Origin: Betaproteobacteria bacterium
GTDB lineage: Bacteria; Pseudomonadota; Gammaproteobacteria; Burkholderiales; SG8-39
Direction: 5' to 3'
NCBI GenBank assembly: GCA_009693435.1
Contig: SHXF01000021.1
Location: forward strand, 1-51,385
DNA length: 51,385 bases
The position numbers and the translations under genes were made by a program. Position 1 is the stretch's first letter, and each line of letters starts with the position of its first letter. Shown here in pieces: positions 33,665 through 42,960 of this stretch. Below the pieces are notes generated by a model. It did not search any database. It had not been told where the DNA came from and saw only the letters and a program-made list of their open reading frames with translations.

Positions 33665-35016
33665 GTGCCGCCGCCGCAAGAGGGCGCGGTGACCTGTCGC
33701 CGATCAGCGTCCAGCAGAAGACGTGGATATCCGAAGCCGTTGCAGCCATCGACAACGACTACCTGATGGAGTTGCTCACGCGCATGGTTGAAACGCCCAG
33801 CCAGACCGGCCGGGAGGGGCCGTTGGCAGCTTTGCTGGTAGAGCAACTCCGGAGCAGGAGCATACCTGCCGAATACCAGCACATCACCGACAACCGGGGC
33901 AACTGCATTGGCCGGGTTCGCGGCTCGGGTAAAGGGCCGGACGTGCTGATGTATGGCCATCTCGATACCACCTTTACAGGTGACGAAGATGACGACCGGC
34001 CGCTGCTGGGAGGGCGGGCTCGCATCGACCTGCAGCCGAAGCTGACGCGCCATGAGGGCGACCTGCTGACCGGACTGGGTATCAACAACCCGAAGGGCGG
34101 CGTGGCCTGCGCCATCGCTGCTACGGATGCGATTGCGCGGACAGGCGTGCCGCTGGGTGGCGACGTGATCCTCGGCCTGACTTCAGGCGGCATCCACAAG
34201 CGCCCGATCGTGGCACTCAACCGGCGCTATGAAGGCGAACGCTACCAGGGCTACGGCATCGGCTTGGAGTTCATGTTGAAGCACGGCGTTACCGCGGACT
34301 TCGCGATCAGCACAAAACCGGGCTATAACATTGTCTGGGAAGAGCCTGGCCAGTGCTGGTTCATGGTCGAGGCGAGAGGACGGCTCGCCTACGCGGGGCT
34401 GCGCCACGTATCGCCGCACCGCAATCCTCTGGTCGATATCGCTCATCTCATCATCGCACTCGAGGCCTGGATTCCACAATACAGCCGGGAGCATACGCTT
34501 GGCCAGCTGACGCCTCAGGGTGCGGTCGGTGCGGTTGAAGGCGGCTGGCCATTCAAGCCTGAATTTATTCCGGATATGGCGCGCATTTACGTAAGCCTGA
34601 ACACCAATTCGAAAATCACGCCGCTGGAAATGCGCCGGATATTCGGCCGATTCATTGATCGCTACAGGACAGAACACCAGGACGTGGACCTGTCCTGGGA
34701 AATGACGCAGTTGCAGGCAGGTTCGAAAACAGATCCGGACAACTGGATTGTGAAGAGCTGCCGCCGTGCCTGGGAGACCGTCGAAGGGCGGATTCAGGAG
34801 GATCTGACCGGACTTTCCGGCACCACCGACGGCAATATCCTGCGCCACTGGGGCATACCCACGGTTCGTCTCGGCTTGCCGGGATTGATGGCGCCTGAAA
34901 AAGGGTGGCCGCCGATGTACGACGTGACGCGGGCATCGGACCTGCGTCGCCTTACCGAGTGCTATGTGCACGCCATCATCGATACCTGCACGCGCGAAGA
35001 GCTGAAGGGACGGTAA
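33661..35016 (+). CDS. M20-family-like protein lacking most metal ligands
   Basis: A 451-residue protein with the M20/ArgE fold order. His100-Leu-Asp102 (MYGHLDTTF) keeps the first metal motif. The bridging Asp (normally G-x-G-x-x-D-x-K-G-G) is Asn143 in GLGINNPKGG. The catalytic Glu-Glu pair is missing (TSGGIHKRP at the expected place), the later Glu-Pro ligand is Lys-Pro (STKPG), and the GraaHas His is Tyr (GRLAYAG). The C-terminal TTDGNILRHWGIPTV block is kept, but the final His motif is not seen. It is therefore probably not a normal metallopeptidase; it may bind or convert a substrate differently. It overlaps the LigB-type gene by 4 bases. Confidence 0.8.
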   Translation: MSAAAARGRGDLSPISVQQKTWISEAVAAIDNDYLMELLTRMVETPSQTGREGPLAALLVEQLRSRSIPAEYQHITDNRGNCIGRVRGSGKGPDVLMYGHLDTTFTGDEDDDRPLLGGRARIDLQPKLTRHEGDLLTGLGINNPKGGVACAIAATDAIARTGVPLGGDVILGLTSGGIHKRPIVALNRRYEGERYQGYGIGLEFMLKHGVTADFAISTKPGYNIVWEEPGQCWFMVEARGRLAYAGLRHVSPHRNPLVDIAHLIIALEAWIPQYSREHTLGQLTPQGAVGAVEGGWPFKPEFIPDMARIYVSLNTNSKITPLEMRRIFGRFIDRYRTEHQDVDLSWEMTQLQAGSKTDPDNWIVKSCRRAWETVEGRIQEDLTGLSGTTDGNILRHWGIPTVRLGLPGLMAPEKGWPPMYDVTRASDLRRLTECYVHAIIDTCTREELKGR

Positions 35017-35050
35017 CACGCGCAAGGCGCGCACCTGCCGGCCCCCTGCC

Positions 35051-37447
35051 ATGGACGAGCATTCAATCGATGAATTAGCATTCCAGCGTACTCCGGGCTG
35101 CGAGGGTATAGGCGTGCGCGTCACCCGTAAGGAAGATTCGCGCCACCTTCACGGCCGAGGCAATTTCGTATCGGACATGATCCTGCCCGGACAGCAGGAA
35201 GTGGCCTTCCTGCGTTCTCCGGTGGCGCATGGAGCAATTCGGTCCATCACCAAGCCGGCCGGCAAGGAGGGTTCGGTGTTCGTCCGCGAAGACGTGGCGG
35301 CGCTGGCCATGCTCGCGCCCTCGTCCCTGCCAGGGTACAAGAATTCGGAGCAGCATCCGCTCGCACACGAGAAGGTTCGCTTTGTCGGAGAACCGGTGGC
35401 CATGTGCTTCGCGCCGAGTCGCGCCCAGGCCGAGGACCTTACCGAGCAGATCGTGCTGGACATCGAGGACCTCCCGGCGCTGGTGGACGCGACCCAAGTT
35501 CGGCTGGATTCGTCGGTGCGGGTGCACGACGACTGGGCCGATAACCTGTTCGTTACCATTGCTGTGGATCGCGACTTCGAGCAGCACGCCCGAGCGGCGA
35601 CCGTTGTGGTGAAGCGCGAAGTCGAACTGTCGCGCCAGGCCATGGTGCCCATGGAAGGCAAGGCCGTGCTTGCCTGCTGGGATGATCGCGCCGACCAGCT
35701 CGTGGTGTACAGCTCCACACAGATGCCGCACGTCATCCGGGTGGGGCTCGCGCAACACCTCGGCGTCGAAGAGCGGCAGATCCGCGTGATCGCGCCCGAC
35801 GTCGGCGGCGGCTTTGGCTACAAAAGCGTGTTCCATCCCGAAGAACTGTGCGTAGCCTGGCTCGCGCTCAAATTCAGGAAGCCGTTCCGCTGGATCGAGG
35901 ACCGCCGCGAGCATCTGGTGAGCGGCGCAGTTGCCCGCCAGCATCACTATACGATTACCGGCTACGCCAATAGCAGCGGTCGGCTGCTTGCGCTGGACGC
36001 GGAGATGACTGTCGACGGCGGCGCGTATTCCAACTGGCCGTTCACGGTTGCTTTGGAGCCGGGGCAGGGTTTGGGCAATCTGCCCGGGCCGTACGATTTT
36101 CGCGGCTATCGCTGCAAGGCCTATTGCGTCGCCACCAACAAGCCGCCGTTCATGCCCTATCGCGGGGTGGCGCGCACCGGCGTTTGTCTCGCCATTGAAA
36201 TGCTCATGGATGCCATCGCGAACGCGGTGAACCGCGATCCCTGGGATGTGCGCCACGAGAACCTCGTGCCGGGCAGCGCGATGCCGTACAACAACGTCAT
36301 TGGCAAGCACTACGATAGCGGCGATTATCGGAAAGCCTTTACGATGGTGCGCGAGCAAATCGGCTACGAGGCGGTGCGTGCGCGCCAGGCACGAGGCGAG
36401 GCGGACGGGCGTTTCATCGGTTTGGGTGTAGTCGCATACTGCGAGCAATCGGCGCATGGCACCGACGTTTTCGCCGCCCTGGGCGCGCCTATCGTTCCGG
36501 GCCACGAGCAGGCGACGGTGCGCACCACCCCTGACGGCGGTCTGGAAGTGCGAGTCGGGTTGCACTCGCACGGCCAGGGAATGGAGACCACTCTGGCTCA
36601 GGTGGCCAATCAAGTCCTCGGCGTCCCGATTGCGCGAATTCAGGTGGTGCACGGTGATACCGCGATGACGCCTTTTTCGACCGGAACTTACTCTTCCCGT
36701 GGCATGGTGATGGCGGGCGGCGCGGTGGCGGCTGCATGCGAAGAACTGGTCGAGCGCTATCGGGCGATCGGAGCCCACCTCCTGAAATGCGCAATCGAAG
36801 AAACGCGATTCGAATGCGGCACTGTTGTGGGTGCATTGGCTTCGGTGTCACTGAAGCAGATTGCGGAAACCTGGTATCTGCGCCCGCATGAACTGCCGCG
36901 TGGGGTGCATTCTGGCGGGCTGGAGGCAACGGTTGGATTCAAGCCCAGTGTGGACACCGGCGCCTTCAGTTACGCTTCTCACGCAGCGGTGGTTGCCGTC
37001 GACACAGAGCTCGGCCGCGTTGAAATTCTCGACTACGTGGTCACCGAGGATTGCGGCACGATGGTGAACCCCTTGGTGGTCGAGGGCCAAATCTATGGCG
37101 GAATTGCACAAGGAATCGGCACTGCGCTTTACGAAGAGGTGCAGTACGACGTCAATGGCCAGCCGAACGCATCGACTCTGGCGGATTACCTGCTGCCAGG
37201 ACCGACGGAACTTCCCGCGGTGCGCATCGCGCACATCGCGACGCCATCGCCCTACACCGCATTCGGCATCAAAGGGATGGCCGAGGGTGGCGCCATTCCG
37301 CCGCCGGCGGTGATCCTTAGCGCGGTGAACGACGCCCTGAGGACGCTCGGTGTCGAGGTAAACAGCACGCCGCTGACGCCGCGCAAGCTGCTGGAGGCGA
37401 TCGACAAGGCTGCTGCGGTCCGCGAGCCACGGAGGAAGGCGACGTGA
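35051..37447 (+). CDS. Molybdenum hydroxylase large subunit (xanthine dehydrogenase/CoxL family)
   Basis: A 798-residue molybdopterin-binding subunit. The N-terminal a/b-hammerhead begins GIGVRVTRKEDSRHLHGRGN; molybdopterin-site stretches include APDVGGGFGYKSVFHPEE, PYRGVARTGVCLAIEML, LHSHGQGMETTLAQVANQ and the C-terminal IKGMAEGGAIPPPAVI with the likely catalytic Glu. The CO-dehydrogenase AYRCSFR loop is absent, so it hydroxylates an organic substrate, probably an N-heterocycle or aromatic aldehyde. It is the first of three overlapping cox-like genes; the GTGA at 37444 overlaps the FAD subunit. The start at 35051 lacks a strong ribosome site. Confidence 0.93.
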   Translation: MDEHSIDELAFQRTPGCEGIGVRVTRKEDSRHLHGRGNFVSDMILPGQQEVAFLRSPVAHGAIRSITKPAGKEGSVFVREDVAALAMLAPSSLPGYKNSEQHPLAHEKVRFVGEPVAMCFAPSRAQAEDLTEQIVLDIEDLPALVDATQVRLDSSVRVHDDWADNLFVTIAVDRDFEQHARAATVVVKREVELSRQAMVPMEGKAVLACWDDRADQLVVYSSTQMPHVIRVGLAQHLGVEERQIRVIAPDVGGGFGYKSVFHPEELCVAWLALKFRKPFRWIEDRREHLVSGAVARQHHYTITGYANSSGRLLALDAEMTVDGGAYSNWPFTVALEPGQGLGNLPGPYDFRGYRCKAYCVATNKPPFMPYRGVARTGVCLAIEMLMDAIANAVNRDPWDVRHENLVPGSAMPYNNVIGKHYDSGDYRKAFTMVREQIGYEAVRARQARGEADGRFIGLGVVAYCEQSAHGTDVFAALGAPIVPGHEQATVRTTPDGGLEVRVGLHSHGQGMETTLAQVANQVLGVPIARIQVVHGDTAMTPFSTGTYSSRGMVMAGGAVAAACEELVERYRAIGAHLLKCAIEETRFECGTVVGALASVSLKQIAETWYLRPHELPRGVHSGGLEATVGFKPSVDTGAFSYASHAAVVAVDTELGRVEILDYVVTEDCGTMVNPLVVEGQIYGGIAQGIGTALYEEVQYDVNGQPNASTLADYLLPGPTELPAVRIAHIATPSPYTAFGIKGMAEGGAIPPPAVILSAVNDALRTLGVEVNSTPLTPRKLLEAIDKAAAVREPRRKAT

Positions 37448-38259
37448 AGGCGGCGTCGTTCGAATATGCGGCGCCGAAGAGTATCGAGGAAGCGCTGGCG
37501 GCGCTTGCGGGCGAAGGAGCGAAGCTCATTGCCGGCGGGCAGTCGCTTGGCCCCATGCTGAATTTGCGGCTGGTCCGTCCGAGACTGCTGGTCGATGTGT
37601 CGCGTATTGCGGCGTTGCGCGGAATAGAAGACAGAGGCGACATCGTATGGATAGGCGCCGGCGCGACTCACACTGAAGTGGAGGATACGCCGAAGCTCCC
37701 CGTGGGCGGCATGCTGCGTTCCGTTGCGGGCGGCATTGCCTATCGCTCCATCCGCAACCGGGGCACCATAGGCGGTAGCCTCGCGCACGCCGATCCCGGA
37801 GCGGATTGGCCCCTGGCACTCGCGACTCTGGACGCCCGTGTGCGGGTGCGCGGTGCAAAGGGTAGTCGTGTGCTGGCGGTTGACGGCTTCATGCTGTCCG
37901 CATTTACCAGCCAGCTGGCCGACGACGAGTTGATCGAGGGGCTGGAGATACCCAACCTCTCGGCATCCGCGCGCTGGGGGTACTACAAGTTCTGCCGGAA
38001 GACCGGTGAATTTCCGGAGGTCAGCGCCGCAGTCGTCGTTGACCCTATCCGGCGCATGGCACGGGTCATGCTCGGCGCATTGAATGGCGCGCCGCGCCGC
38101 TGCGATGCGCTCGAGCGGGACTTGGCCCGGGGGTTGAATCCGGATTCAGACGCGTTCGTGCAAGCAACGCAGGACATCGTACCAAACCAGGACGCAGTCG
38201 AGCGGCGCATGCGAGCGGCAGCACTGAAGCGGGCGGTTCAGCAATTGTTTTCATCATGA
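37444..38259 (+). CDS. Molybdenum hydroxylase FAD-binding subunit (CoxM-like)
   Basis: A 271-residue FAD subunit. FAD motifs are AGGQSLGPMLNLRL near residue 32 and TIGGSLAHADPGADWP near residue 105. GTG start at 37444 overlaps the large-subunit stop. The C-terminal domain is normal. It passes electrons from the 2Fe-2S subunit. ATGA at 38256 overlaps the next gene. Confidence 0.94.
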   Translation: MKAASFEYAAPKSIEEALAALAGEGAKLIAGGQSLGPMLNLRLVRPRLLVDVSRIAALRGIEDRGDIVWIGAGATHTEVEDTPKLPVGGMLRSVAGGIAYRSIRNRGTIGGSLAHADPGADWPLALATLDARVRVRGAKGSRVLAVDGFMLSAFTSQLADDELIEGLEIPNLSASARWGYYKFCRKTGEFPEVSAAVVVDPIRRMARVMLGALNGAPRRCDALERDLARGLNPDSDAFVQATQDIVPNQDAVERRMRAAALKRAVQQLFSS

Positions 38260-39437
38260 ATCTGGTCTCCATCAAAATAAATGGAACACCGGTCCAGACG
38301 CTGGTTGAGCCGCGCACCCATCTTGGCGATTTCCTCCGCGACCAGCAGCGGCTCACCGGCACCCACCTGGGATGCGAGCACGGCGTCTGCGGTTCGTGCA
38401 CCGTGCTGCTCGATGGCGTGCCGGTGCGCTCGTGCATCAGCTATGCCGTCGCCTGCGATGGACGCGAGGTGCGCACCATCGAGGGCTTTGACGACGATGC
38501 TCTGATGAACCGGTTACGCGAGGCATTCTCCCGTGAACATGGACTGCAGTGCGGCTTCTGTACACCGGGAATGCTCATCACGTCGCATGACATCTGTCAG
38601 CGATTTCCCGGTGCGGATGAACAGCGAATCCGCGTAGAGTTATCCGGAAATTTATGCCGTTGCACCGGCTACGTCGGCATCGTCAACGCGGTGAAGAGCG
38701 TTGCAGCACAATTGTCTCCCGAGATCGCCGTGGATGATTTGGCGAGCGTCACACGATCGGAATTGCCGCGCGTGCTGCAGGCTTTCGAACCGGTAGTCAA
38801 AGCTCCGCCGGCCACAGCACAGTCGGGGGTGCCGGCGAATGAGCGCGAGGAAGGTGGCGATCGTAAAGGCTGGATACGCATCGACGAGCGCCTGGTGATC
38901 GCCCATCCGCCGGCGCTGGTTTGGAAGACACTGTCGGACTTGCCTGCGGCTACAGCCTGCCTGCCGGGTGCGGAACTGACCGAGCACAGCCAGGAATCTG
39001 CAAAAGGCAGAATCAGGATAAAGTTCGGACCCATGTCAGCAAGCTTCTCGGGCGCAGCGACAATCGAACGGGACGACGCGGCGTTGCGCGCGGTGATCCG
39101 GGGCGCTGGTGTCGACAATCTGTCCAATTCGCGGGCGCGGGGCGATATTGCTTACCGGCTGCGGGCTGAGGAGGACGGGCGCGCCACGCGGGTGGATATC
39201 GCCCTCGACTACGCGCTCACTGGCCCGCTGGCCCAGTTCTCTCGCTCGGGGTTGGTGCAGGACTTCGCCCGGAAGTTGATCGCGGATTTCGGGCAGAACG
39301 TCAGTGCGCGCATCGGCCAGCCTGTGTCGACGCACGGCGCGGGCGCGGAACCGGTGGCCGAATTGGCCGCAGGGTCGATGCTATGGTCGGTGATGGTTGC
39401 AAGAATCAGACGATTTTTCGGGTTTGGTCGTAAATGA
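38256..39437 (+). CDS. Fusion of molybdenum hydroxylase 2Fe-2S subunit and CoxG-like domain
   Basis: A 393-residue fusion. Residues 1-155 are a CoxS-type subunit: plant-type cluster LGCEHGVCGSCTVLLDG and second cluster CGFCTPGML with CRCTGYVGIVNAV. After a linker of about 50 residues, 210-375 is a CoxG/SRPBCC domain (WKTLSDLPAATACLPGAEL, GRIRIKFGPMSASFSG), then a short hydrophobic-basic tail (SMLWSVMVARIRRFFGFGRK). CoxG proteins normally anchor or help mature CO dehydrogenase at the membrane as separate proteins. The fusion and tail suggest membrane attachment of the enzyme. This is inference from fold and position. Confidence 0.92.
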   Translation: MNLVSIKINGTPVQTLVEPRTHLGDFLRDQQRLTGTHLGCEHGVCGSCTVLLDGVPVRSCISYAVACDGREVRTIEGFDDDALMNRLREAFSREHGLQCGFCTPGMLITSHDICQRFPGADEQRIRVELSGNLCRCTGYVGIVNAVKSVAAQLSPEIAVDDLASVTRSELPRVLQAFEPVVKAPPATAQSGVPANEREEGGDRKGWIRIDERLVIAHPPALVWKTLSDLPAATACLPGAELTEHSQESAKGRIRIKFGPMSASFSGAATIERDDAALRAVIRGAGVDNLSNSRARGDIAYRLRAEEDGRATRVDIALDYALTGPLAQFSRSGLVQDFARKLIADFGQNVSARIGQPVSTHGAGAEPVAELAAGSMLWSVMVARIRRFFGFGRK

Positions 39438-39536
39438 AATTCCGGCGGATGTCGGGACCGATGACGATGACTCTGAGAGAGTGAAAATACGCTGTATGCA
39501 GCAGTTGGTTCCTAAATCATAATCGGGAGATCCATC

Positions 39537-40706
39537 ATGAAAATTGCAATCAAGGCCGTCCTGGCGGCAACCGTAATGGCCCTCGTCGGCGCGCCGGCGA
39601 CTGCCCAGACCATCAGGATCGGTTTCATCAGCACGTTTTCGGGGCCCTCACAGGCATACGGCCAGGCGATGGAACGTGGCATCAAGCTCTACCAGAAGAT
39701 GAACGCCGACAAGCTCCCCCCGGGCGTCAAGATCGAGGTCATCACGCGCGACGATGGGGGTCCCAATCCCGACAAGGGCAAGCAGCTTGCCCAGGAACTG
39801 ATCGTTCGCGACAAGGTGCATTATCTCGCAGGCGTGGTGTGGACGCCGACCGCCATGGCGATCGCACCGCTTACCATAGAGGCCAAGGTGCCGCTGGTGG
39901 TGATGAACGCCGCCGCGTCCGCCATCACAACGAGATCACCGTATATCACGCGTTTCTCCTATACCTCCTGGCAGGCGGCATTGCCGGTCGGGATCTGGGC
40001 GGCAAAGCACTTCAAACGCGCCTACATTGCAGTCAGCGACTACGCGCCCGGCCACGACTCCGAGGCGGCATTCGAAAAGGGCTTCGTGGGACAAGGACGC
40101 GAGGTAGTGGGCAAACTGCGCATGCCGCTCGCCAATCCCGACTTCGTGCCTTTCCTGCAACGGGTCAAGGACGTCAAGCCAGATGTGCTGTTCTTCTTTG
40201 CGGCCGGAGGCGGGCAGGAAACACAGATCATCAAGACCTACAAAGCGTTGGGCCTGGATACGGCCGGAATCAAGATCGTTTCTACCTATCTGGGCAAGGA
40301 CGAGGAACTGCCGAACGAAGCGCTCGGTACGCCGACGATTTATCACTACACCTCGGCGGGCGACCGACCGGCGAACAAGGCATTCGTCGCCGCGTTTACC
40401 AAGGAATACAACCAGACGCCGGATTACGTCGCCGTGGCTGCCTGGGACGGCATGGACGCGATCTACTACACGATACGCGAGCAGAACGGCAAGGTGGACG
40501 CCGATCGCACCATGGAACTGCTGAAGAAGTACAAGAATCCGGACAGCCCGCGCGGCCCGATTTCCCTGGATCCGGAGACCCGGGACATCGTGCAGAACAT
40601 GTATCTGCGCGAAGTGCGTCGCGTGGGCGGCCAGTTGACCAATGTCGAACTGGAGACCGTCAGCGTCGCGATCAAGGATCCGTGGAAGGAACTCAACAGG
40701 AAATGA
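39537..40706 (+). CDS. ABC transporter substrate-binding protein, LivK type (orphan)
   Basis: A 389-residue binding protein. Signal peptide near residues 1-23 (GAPATAQ), mature opening TIRIGFISTFSGPSQAYGQA, then RDDGGPNPDKGKQLAQELIV, AVSDYAPGHDSEAAFEKGF and DIVQNMYLREVRRVGGQLT. It is closest in this window to the LivK at 14309-15490. GGGAG precedes the ATG. No liv permease or ATPase is adjacent, so it may recruit one of the two liv systems upstream. Confidence 0.92.
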   Translation: MKIAIKAVLAATVMALVGAPATAQTIRIGFISTFSGPSQAYGQAMERGIKLYQKMNADKLPPGVKIEVITRDDGGPNPDKGKQLAQELIVRDKVHYLAGVVWTPTAMAIAPLTIEAKVPLVVMNAAASAITTRSPYITRFSYTSWQAALPVGIWAAKHFKRAYIAVSDYAPGHDSEAAFEKGFVGQGREVVGKLRMPLANPDFVPFLQRVKDVKPDVLFFFAAGGGQETQIIKTYKALGLDTAGIKIVSTYLGKDEELPNEALGTPTIYHYTSAGDRPANKAFVAAFTKEYNQTPDYVAVAAWDGMDAIYYTIREQNGKVDADRTMELLKKYKNPDSPRGPISLDPETRDIVQNMYLREVRRVGGQLTNVELETVSVAIKDPWKELNRK

Positions 40707-40791
40707 GCATTTGAGGCCGGGTGAGCAGCGTGAATCCGACCGCGCTGTTTCCGCCCGATTACTTATGCTCGTATCAACACGGAGCCACACC

Positions 40792-41394
40792 ATGACCAAG
40801 CTGATAAACGAATTCATCATACCCAGATGCGAGGGCAGGGCCTTTGAGGTCAGGAAAGGCGAGACGCTGAGGGTCATCGCGATCGCGGGCAAGCAGGTGG
40901 CAGACCTCACGGCAATCTGTCGCAGCGACTTCAGGGAGACCTTCAGCTCGCACATCACGGCCGGGTTGAACGGGGCGTCGCTGCGCAACGCAACCACCCT
41001 GTATTCGCGTCCGCCATTCTTCAATCCCATGCTGACCCTAACCGACGACAAATTCGGCGTGCACTGGATCCACGGGCGCTGCACCCGCAAGTGGGACGGC
41101 AAGCAGCGCAACGCCGGCATCGAGGCTAATTGCCACGACAATATTGTCGGCGCACTTAAACCCTACGGTCTCGACGAATACATGGTGCCGCTGGACACCT
41201 TCAACGTATTCATGGTCGTGGACTTCGACAGGAATTGCCATTATTCCTTCAGGCCGCCGCTGATAGAGAAGGGGGATTACGTGGATTTCAGGGCTGAGAT
41301 GGATCAGTTGGTTGCGATTTCGGCATGTCCGGGTAACAACATCATCAACGACAACGCCCCCAAGCCTCTTAAGGTGGAAATCAGGGCTGCCTGA
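40792..41394 (+). CDS. DUF1989 (urea carboxylase-associated) family protein, copy 1
   Basis: A 200-residue DUF1989 protein (MTKLINEFIIPRCEGRAFEV, the family cysteine-rich stretch NAGIEANCHDNIVGALKPYG and FNVFMVVDFD). ATG 40792 follows GGAG. The family sits with urea amidolyase or amino-acid/N-heterocycle operons; activity is not established. The second copy at 47978-48604 shares PYGL-x-D/E, FNVFM and EMD-x-L-x-x-xSACP blocks. A frameshifted IclR-like remnant begins within 30 bases of its stop. Confidence 0.9.
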   Translation: MTKLINEFIIPRCEGRAFEVRKGETLRVIAIAGKQVADLTAICRSDFRETFSSHITAGLNGASLRNATTLYSRPPFFNPMLTLTDDKFGVHWIHGRCTRKWDGKQRNAGIEANCHDNIVGALKPYGLDEYMVPLDTFNVFMVVDFDRNCHYSFRPPLIEKGDYVDFRAEMDQLVAISACPGNNIINDNAPKPLKVEIRAA

Positions 41395-41419
41395 AACCGG
41401 ATTGCACCTGAGCCATGCT

Positions 41420-41673
41420 TCAATCCCGCAAACGTCAAGAAGGCAATGGCCAGCGTCTGGGAAAGGGGATTCTGCATCTACGGGCGACGTCGATCCGGGA
41501 TTCAGTGCGGTGGCCTCGCCGTTCATTCACGACACAGGGGTGAGAGCTACGTGCTGAATTGGGTCGGGCCGGGATATCTCTTGAAGCGCGAGCGTATGAT
41601 CCGGGAATTCGGGCCGCGGCTGCTGACAATGGCAGAAGAACTGCGGCGCAGGATATCCGGGGCAGGCGGCTGA
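41420..41673 (+). pseudogene. Remnant of an IclR-family regulator C-terminus, frameshifted
   Basis: Reading three segments in turn gives an IclR effector-domain C-terminus: FNPANVKKAMASVWERGFCI (frame of 41395), then GDVDPGFSAVASPFIHDTG in the next frame (about 41485-41540), then YVLNWVGPGYLLKRERMI (back in the first frame) to ISGAGG and a stop at 41671-41673. The middle piece GDVDPGFSAVA is the typical G-x-x-x-P-G-x-x-A-V-A pattern. The two shifts compensate each other. No helix-turn-helix domain was seen, so this is a 3' fragment of a dead regulator. Confidence 0.7.
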
Positions 41674-41783
41674 TGAGAACCTGACAGGATTGGGGGCGTT
41701 CACGCCCAAGTTTGTTGCGGAGAATTATCGCCGCGCAGTTAGGGCACGCGATTCCACCAACCACCAGCAAGAAAAGGGAAGAT

Positions 41784-42068
41784 ATGCCGGCATACTCAAT
41801 AGCAATCTGTACCGTGAACGATCAGGAGAAATATCAGGAATACGCCAAGGCAGCGGGGCCTGCAGTTGCGAAGTTCGGTGGCAAGTTCGTGGCACGCTGT
41901 TCGAATCCTTCGGTCATGGAAGGCAGATTCGATTACGAGAAGATGATAATCGTGGAATTCCCAGACGTGGAGACAGCCAAGCGGTATTTCAATTCGCCCG
42001 AGTACCAGCAGGCGAGGTCCATGCGCCTCGGCGCCGCCGACTTCAATCTGATCATTTTCGAAACCTGA
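41784..42068 (+). CDS. DUF1330 family protein, second copy
   Basis: A 94-residue DUF1330 protein (MPAYSIAICTVNDQEKYQEY, IIVEFPDVETAKRYFNSPEY, LGAADFNLIIFE). It is clearly related to the protein at 15669. AAGGGAAG precedes the ATG at 41784; an in-frame ATG at 41712 has none. It is followed after 28 bases by the hydrolase. Small DUF1330 proteins are repeatedly found in catabolic clusters; the role is unknown. Confidence 0.9.
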   Translation: MPAYSIAICTVNDQEKYQEYAKAAGPAVAKFGGKFVARCSNPSVMEGRFDYEKMIIVEFPDVETAKRYFNSPEYQQARSMRLGAADFNLIIFET

Positions 42069-42096
42069 TATTGACAAGCGAACAATTGAGGCCGAC

Positions 42097-42960
42097 ATGA
42101 GCAAAGAATCAGTAAGCGAGCGGTCAGAAACGTTGACCCTGGGGAAGATTCGTTGGCTGGAAGCCGGGGAAGGACCGCCCGTGTTGTTGTTGCACGGCAT
42201 GGGCATGTACAGTTCCGCGAATCTGTTCGATTTTGTCATTCCAGCAGTGGCCGCGCGGATGCATGTGATCGCCCCCGACTGGTTGGGTTTCGGCCTGGGT
42301 GTGCGCAATCTTGACGAAGGTCCGACATTCGAACTGATGCTGGACCATCTGCGCGAGTTCATGGACGTGGTTGGCCTGAAACGCGCGCATGTCCTGGGCC
42401 ACAGCATGGGCGGCTGGCTGGCCGCACAATTCGCCTACCAGAGCCCTTCACGCGTCGAAAAGTTGATCATGCTGTGCGCGGCCGGCATGAATCGCGCTCC
42501 CGCCACCAGCATCCGCTTCGAGACGGTGCCTACGAAGGAAGAACTGCGCTCGATGTTCCGCGGCAGCATGAAGCATCCAGACCTTGCGGATACGGCGATT
42601 CTGGAGTCGGCCGTGGCCACAGCCGAACGCATGGTGAATGCTCCGGGCGCGCTCCGCAGCCTGGATCCCCTGCTTCACCAGATGGAAACGCCGTCGTTGC
42701 GTGACCGATACATGCTGCAGCGGCGCCTGCCGCACATCGCGGTACCGTCGCTCATGGCATGGGGTGAAGCGGATGTATTCGAGCCTTACCCGACCTGGAA
42801 TGGTGAATGGGAGTCTCTGAAGGGCGACATGAGTCGCTCGTCCAAGCCATGGATAATTCCCGGCGCGCGATTCGTGCGTCTGCCTACGGGCCACTGGCCG
42901 CATGTCGAGCAGCCGGAAAAGACGGCCGGTCTTATTCTCGATTTTTTTGCAGGCCAGTGA
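42097..42960 (+). CDS. Alpha/beta hydrolase
   Basis: A 287-residue alpha/beta-hydrolase. Oxyanion motif LLLHGMGMYSS; nucleophile elbow GHSMGGW with Ser near residue 103; acid Asp in WGEADVFEPYP; base His in TGHWPHVEQPE. The layout matches C-C bond (meta-cleavage product) hydrolases such as MhpC/BphD, which act after extradiol cleavage, so it may complete the LigB step. Substrate is not predictable. Confidence 0.92.
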   Translation: MSKESVSERSETLTLGKIRWLEAGEGPPVLLLHGMGMYSSANLFDFVIPAVAARMHVIAPDWLGFGLGVRNLDEGPTFELMLDHLREFMDVVGLKRAHVLGHSMGGWLAAQFAYQSPSRVEKLIMLCAAGMNRAPATSIRFETVPTKEELRSMFRGSMKHPDLADTAILESAVATAERMVNAPGALRSLDPLLHQMETPSLRDRYMLQRRLPHIAVPSLMAWGEADVFEPYPTWNGEWESLKGDMSRSSKPWIIPGARFVRLPTGHWPHVEQPEKTAGLILDFFAGQ

